The position numbers and the translations under genes were made by a program. The notes beneath the pieces are model-generated. The model was not told where the DNA came from. It worked only from the letters and a program-made list of their open reading frames with translations, and ran no database searches. DNA of 64,000 nt from Bacillota bacterium (GTDB lineage: Bacteria; Bacillota; Clostridia; Lachnospirales; Lachnospiraceae), in contig JAEWAK010000012.1 of assembly GCA_023391695.1 (NCBI GenBank), forward strand, positions 1 to 64,000. Reading direction: 5' to 3'. This document shows, piece by piece, positions 60,958 to 64,000 of the stretch. The stretch's first letter is position 1. Each line of letters opens with the position of its first letter.

Positions 60958-62625
60958 TTATTTTACCGGGTCATATCCGATTACGGTCCAGATACCGGTT
61001 GAATCCTGCCTGATCAGGCGTTTTAAATAGACACGGCTTACCGTGGTCTTATCTCCTTTAATTTCCGCAATGGCAGTTTCCCCATTATTCTGAAGGATAC
61101 TGATATCTTCATAGGTGATAGGGTAATCCCCGGTGATCCCTTCCGGTGAAATCAATAAACTGGCAAAAACCTGGGTTACAAATACAGGGTCCAGCTTCCA
61201 GGGTGAATGGCCGGCATCTGCGCTTTTCTGTTCATTTGTTTCAACTTCCAAATCAACCGGAACTTCAACCTGGGGTTTATCCTGCAATTCCTCTTCCGCT
61301 TCCGGGATCTTTACTTCTCCGGAAGATATACTTTCTGCAAATATTGATAATTCCTCGAGGGTAAGCTCACCGTATACCGTATATTCCATGCCTTCTTCCT
61401 GCCAGCGGATAGAGCTTATGCCTTTAATTCCTCCATAAGCACCGCTGCCTGCAGTTCCTGGGGTTTCCTCTGCGTCCGTCAATATTTCCGCCTTATGACT
61501 GTTGACGGTTCCCAATATGGCGGCTGAATCCGGCGTAAATTCCCTGACTGCTGCCTGTTGTGCGATAACGGCAGTTTTTTTCTTATTCCCGGTGGTATAA
61601 TACATTTTAATTACTTTTTTCTCCGGTTCTGCGGAAATGGCTGATAATGTAAAGCCTTCCGGTACGGTTTTTATTGCTTTCGGAGAAAAACCGGCTAAAT
61701 TTAAGGCTTCAGAAACATCATTTACAAACTGTTCCCCGTACGTCTGAATCACCTCGTATTCTTTCGGAAACTCATAAGCCAGAAGGTCTTTTGGTATGGC
61801 TTCGCTGAAAGTGATTTCCTTATAAGTCACCTTGTATTGTATGGCATTTTGCAGGGCAGTTTCTTTCTGCAGAGGCATATCGGTCTCTTTATCCACCCAC
61901 AGCCGATAGGTCTCTCCTCCTTTGGGGGTCACCAAGAGAATGGAAGCCATTCTTCCGGCTATTTCCTCTTCCCCGGTGACTTTTACTTCCAAAGCCTTCT
62001 TTACATCCTCAACCTCGCTGCCAATTTCAAAGGTAAAGTGGTAGGCATCGGGAAATGCAGGAAATAGATTAACTTGTTTTAATTCCGATTGTACCTGCCA
62101 CTTCTTCTGTCCGTTATTTACGGTAATCATACCTGTTCCGGAACCCTCCAGTTCTTTTACATAATAGCTTCCGTCCCTGTCCGCCCATACTTCCCGCACT
62201 GCCTGGGTCGTTACTTCCCCTGATGCATTGGACTGGGTTATTTCAAGAATTCCATGATAAGCCTCTACCTCCCTGTAAGCCTGTTCCATGGCATAGACGA
62301 TATCAGGGTTTACCTGGGGAATTATAAAGTTTAATATGACAACCACCGTCAGTACCGCTGCAATGGCCGCACCCGCAGAGATCCAGATCTTTTTACGTTT
62401 ATGGGGTACTGTTTTACCCGCATACCGGTTCGTGAATGAAGCAGCCAAACGCCTTGGAAAATCATCCTCCGGATACACCGTCTCCTTTTGGCTTTTTAAT
62501 AATCTCACGGTTTCCATAAGCCCTTCATATTCTTCGTTTTCTTTAACCGAATTATGCTCCCTTGGCTTCTTTTCCCGATTTAGCCGGTCTATATAAACTG
62601 ATATTTTCTTTTCCTGATTCTTCAT
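60958..62625 (-). CDS. Membrane anti-sigma factor with lipoprotein-sorting-like and DUF4367 domains
   Basis: 555 aa. Residues 1-77 are cytoplasmic and charged (sigma-binding part), followed by one membrane helix at about 79-101 (KIWISAGAAIAAVLTVVVIL). Outside, about 110-300 resembles a LolA/RseB-like fold (AYHGILEITQSNASGEVTTQ, YRLWVDKETDMPLQKE) and about 310-430 a DUF4367-like domain (FTLSAISAEPEKKVIKMYYT). It is encoded 164 bases after the ECF sigma gene, so it likely holds that sigma factor at the membrane and senses an envelope signal. Confidence 0.82.
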   Translation of the reverse strand: MKNQEKKISVYIDRLNREKKPREHNSVKENEEYEGLMETVRLLKSQKETVYPEDDFPRRLAASFTNRYAGKTVPHKRKKIWISAGAAIAAVLTVVVILNFIIPQVNPDIVYAMEQAYREVEAYHGILEITQSNASGEVTTQAVREVWADRDGSYYVKELEGSGTGMITVNNGQKKWQVQSELKQVNLFPAFPDAYHFTFEIGSEVEDVKKALEVKVTGEEEIAGRMASILLVTPKGGETYRLWVDKETDMPLQKETALQNAIQYKVTYKEITFSEAIPKDLLAYEFPKEYEVIQTYGEQFVNDVSEALNLAGFSPKAIKTVPEGFTLSAISAEPEKKVIKMYYTTGNKKKTAVIAQQAAVREFTPDSAAILGTVNSHKAEILTDAEETPGTAGSGAYGGIKGISSIRWQEEGMEYTVYGELTLEELSIFAESISSGEVKIPEAEEELQDKPQVEVPVDLEVETNEQKSADAGHSPWKLDPVFVTQVFASLLISPEGITGDYPITYEDISILQNNGETAIAEIKGDKTTVSRVYLKRLIRQDSTGIWTVIGYDPVK

Positions 62626-62788
62626 CGATTATCCTCCTATATATTTTATAAACATCATCCTGTTTGGCATATCACCGGCCTTTTCGGATTACTTAAAATC
62701 CCCTTCCACCTGCTTATGTTTTAAAAACCTATGTCCATCCGGTTATATAACCTTATTCATGGATCTTTCCTTGCTCTTATAATGCCTG

Positions 62789-63343
62789 TTATAAACTGCT
62801 TTTTAATATGTCCGCCAGTGCCTTAAGGGCACGGTATTGTATTACCCTTATATTGGCTTCTTTCTTATTTAAAACTCTGGCGGTTTCCGCTGTTGTATAT
62901 CCCTTCATTATCCTTAATTCAATTACCCTGCGCTGTTCAACATTCAGGTTATCCAAGGCCGATTCAATAAGTTCCCGCCTTGCACTGGCTTCCGCAAAAT
63001 CCTCCATTGTCAGTTCCTCCCTGTTTATATCCTCTATATTAAGCTGTACTCCCATACGTTTCTTTTTACGCCATTGATCCCTAAGTATATTCATTGCAAC
63101 CGTCTTTAAAAAATTACTGTAATTATCAATTACAGCCGACTCTCTTTGCAGAAAATCCAGGGCTTTTGCATAAGTTTCCTGTGTGATATCTTCCGCTTCT
63201 TCCCTATTGCCGACTTTATAATAGATAAACCGGTAGACATCCTTCCAGGTACTGGCGCAAAGTTCTTCTATAAAGGATATGTCCGGGCCTGTTTTTAAAC
63301 TTACGTTATTTAATTTCCTGGCTCCCGTTTCTTTCTTTCGCAT
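62789..63343 (-). CDS. ECF-type RNA polymerase sigma factor
   Basis: 184 aa. Sigma region 2: WKDVYRFIYYKVGNREEAED followed by ITQETYAKAL; region 4: LNVEQRRVIELRIMKGYTTA followed by ETARVLNKKEANIRVIQYRA. No region 3, as in ECF factors. Expected to be inhibited by the membrane protein encoded next. A stem-loop terminator of the upstream M23 gene lies just before it, so it has its own promoter. Confidence 0.94.
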   Translation of the reverse strand: MRKKETGARKLNNVSLKTGPDISFIEELCASTWKDVYRFIYYKVGNREEAEDITQETYAKALDFLQRESAVIDNYSNFLKTVAMNILRDQWRKKKRMGVQLNIEDINREELTMEDFAEASARRELIESALDNLNVEQRRVIELRIMKGYTTAETARVLNKKEANIRVIQYRALKALADILKSSL

Positions 63344-63404
63344 CCGCAGCGATTCCTCCCTTCTTTCGTTCTAAAATGTCTTTCATAAATATAGACGATA
63401 AAAA

Positions 63405-63442
63405 ATACAAAACGTTACAAAAAATTATGTAACATTTTGTAT
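63405..63442 (-). terminator. Terminator of the M23 peptidase gene
   Basis: ATACAAAATGTTAC pairs with GTAACGTTTTGTAT (one mismatch) on the minus strand, followed by TTTTTTATC. Confidence 0.85.
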
Positions 63443-63485
63443 TTTGATATGTACTGCTTATTTTTTGCCGGCTCAAACCAGGCTT

Positions 63486-64000
63486 TTAATGCTCATGTTC
63501 ATTGCTGCTTTGATTATTTTCCTGGTCATTCTCCCGGTTTTCCCCGTTGTTCTGCTCATTGCTGCTCCGGTCGTTTCCCTGGTCATTCTCCTGGTTTTCC
63601 TGCTCCTTGACACCCGGGTTGCTTTCCTGGTTATTCTCCTGCTGATCTATATTTTCTCCGCCTGTTTCCCCATTATCCGGTGGAGTTTCGTCCGTATTAT
63701 GTCTTATATTATTGTTTATATTTTTATCTTTATTCTGCAAATATATATCCACTGCCGGATCTTTTATTTCATAAATACGGTTCCATTCTTTTGTCTCCGC
63801 ATTTTTTACGGTCTCAGACCGGTTCCGGTAAAGGAATTTGATTATGTCATAACAGTCGATCCAGATTTCATTTACTCCTTCTTTCTGGGATTCATCAAAA
63901 ATAAGCTGCATGCCAAAGTGTAAATGCGGTGTATCAATATTATTGACATTTTCATTGGCACTATAACCGGTCCTGCCAAGATAGCCGATTACATCCCCTG
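63486..64000 (-). CDS. M23-family peptidase, C-terminal part (5' end outside window)
   Basis: The frame is open to the window edge. GDVIGYLGRTGYSANENVNN is followed by the HLHFGMQL motif, the second zinc-binding signature of M23 (lysostaphin-type) metallopeptidases. Then comes WIDCYDIIKFLY, typical of clostridial wall-associated members. The last 70 residues are a disordered Asn/Glu/Gln/Asp-rich tail (QENDQGNDRSSNEQNNGENR...) with imperfect repeats. It probably cuts peptidoglycan cross-links outside the cell. The first zinc ligands and any signal peptide lie beyond 64000. Confidence 0.85.
   Translation of the reverse strand, partial: GDVIGYLGRTGYSANENVNNIDTPHLHFGMQLIFDESQKEGVNEIWIDCYDIIKFLYRNRSETVKNAETKEWNRIYEIKDPAVDIYLQNKDKNINNNIRHNTDETPPDNGETGGENIDQQENNQESNPGVKEQENQENDQGNDRSSNEQNNGENRENDQENNQSSNEHEH

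Overview
The window looks like a chromosomal segment of a low-to-mid GC Gram-positive anaerobe, most likely a clostridial (Lachnospiraceae-type) bacterium. The signs are strong AGGAGG-type ribosome binding sites, consensus TTGACA/TATAAT promoters, lipoproteins with Gram-positive signal peptides, a KamA-like radical SAM enzyme, a PflX-like activating enzyme, an AKR with two 4Fe-4S clusters, DUF1836 and YerC/TrpR-like regulators, and PTS and ABC sugar uptake. No tRNA, rRNA or CRISPR array was seen.

Layout. 1-5.2 kb is an accessory patch: a truncated IS110-type transposase with its noncoding upstream end, a TIR-domain protein, a frameshifted small gene, an ankyrin-repeat pseudogene and an AlbA_2/ATPase protein. 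5.2-9.7 kb holds an RlmD-type rRNA methyltransferase with an 11-residue repeat region, translationally coupled to a PflX-like radical SAM gene, then an ArsR-like regulator and an HD-GYP phosphodiesterase. 9.75-11.05 kb is a compact candidate DNA-inversion cassette: a 186-aa tyrosine recombinase between two inverted copies of a 32-bp near-palindrome, with an outward-facing consensus promoter, followed by a 12-unit minisatellite. 11.1-16.3 kb has an alpha/beta hydrolase with a MarR regulator (operator inside its own promoter) and kdpDE behind a collapsed kdpFABC operon: kdpF is intact, but only scraps of kdpA and kdpC remain.

16.3-31 kb carries regulators paired with enzymes (TetR/Acg-like nitroreductase, SDR, TetR, amidase), a beta-glucoside PTS operon (rpiR, 6-phospho-beta-glucosidase, bglF-type EIIBCA), an AraC regulator, and a nitroreductase/AKR pair. 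31-37.6 kb holds a flavinylated lipoprotein, small conserved proteins, PcrA/UvrD helicase and an orphan NMT1-type binding lipoprotein. 38-42.6 kb is a CUT1 sugar ABC transporter with a LacI regulator.

43.6-57.5 kb is a coherent murein-peptide salvage region. It has an OppABCDF transporter, L-Ala-D/L-Glu-type dipeptide epimerase, SH3-NlpC/P60 endopeptidase, M19 dipeptidase and three leaderless-secretion (apparently cytoplasmic) serine hydrolases of the class A beta-lactamase fold. The gene content resembles the B. subtilis ykfABCD pathway, but the three PenP-like hydrolases are unexpected. 57.7-64 kb has a KamA-like enzyme, a nitroreductase, an HD hydrolase, an ECF sigma factor with a membrane anti-sigma factor, and the 3' part of an M23 peptidase gene.

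Intergenic space is rich in structured repeats: a 108-bp fold-back element, a possible MITE, a roughly 110-bp repeat present at least twice inside operons, and a TTCACACT-containing repeat between oppA and oppB.
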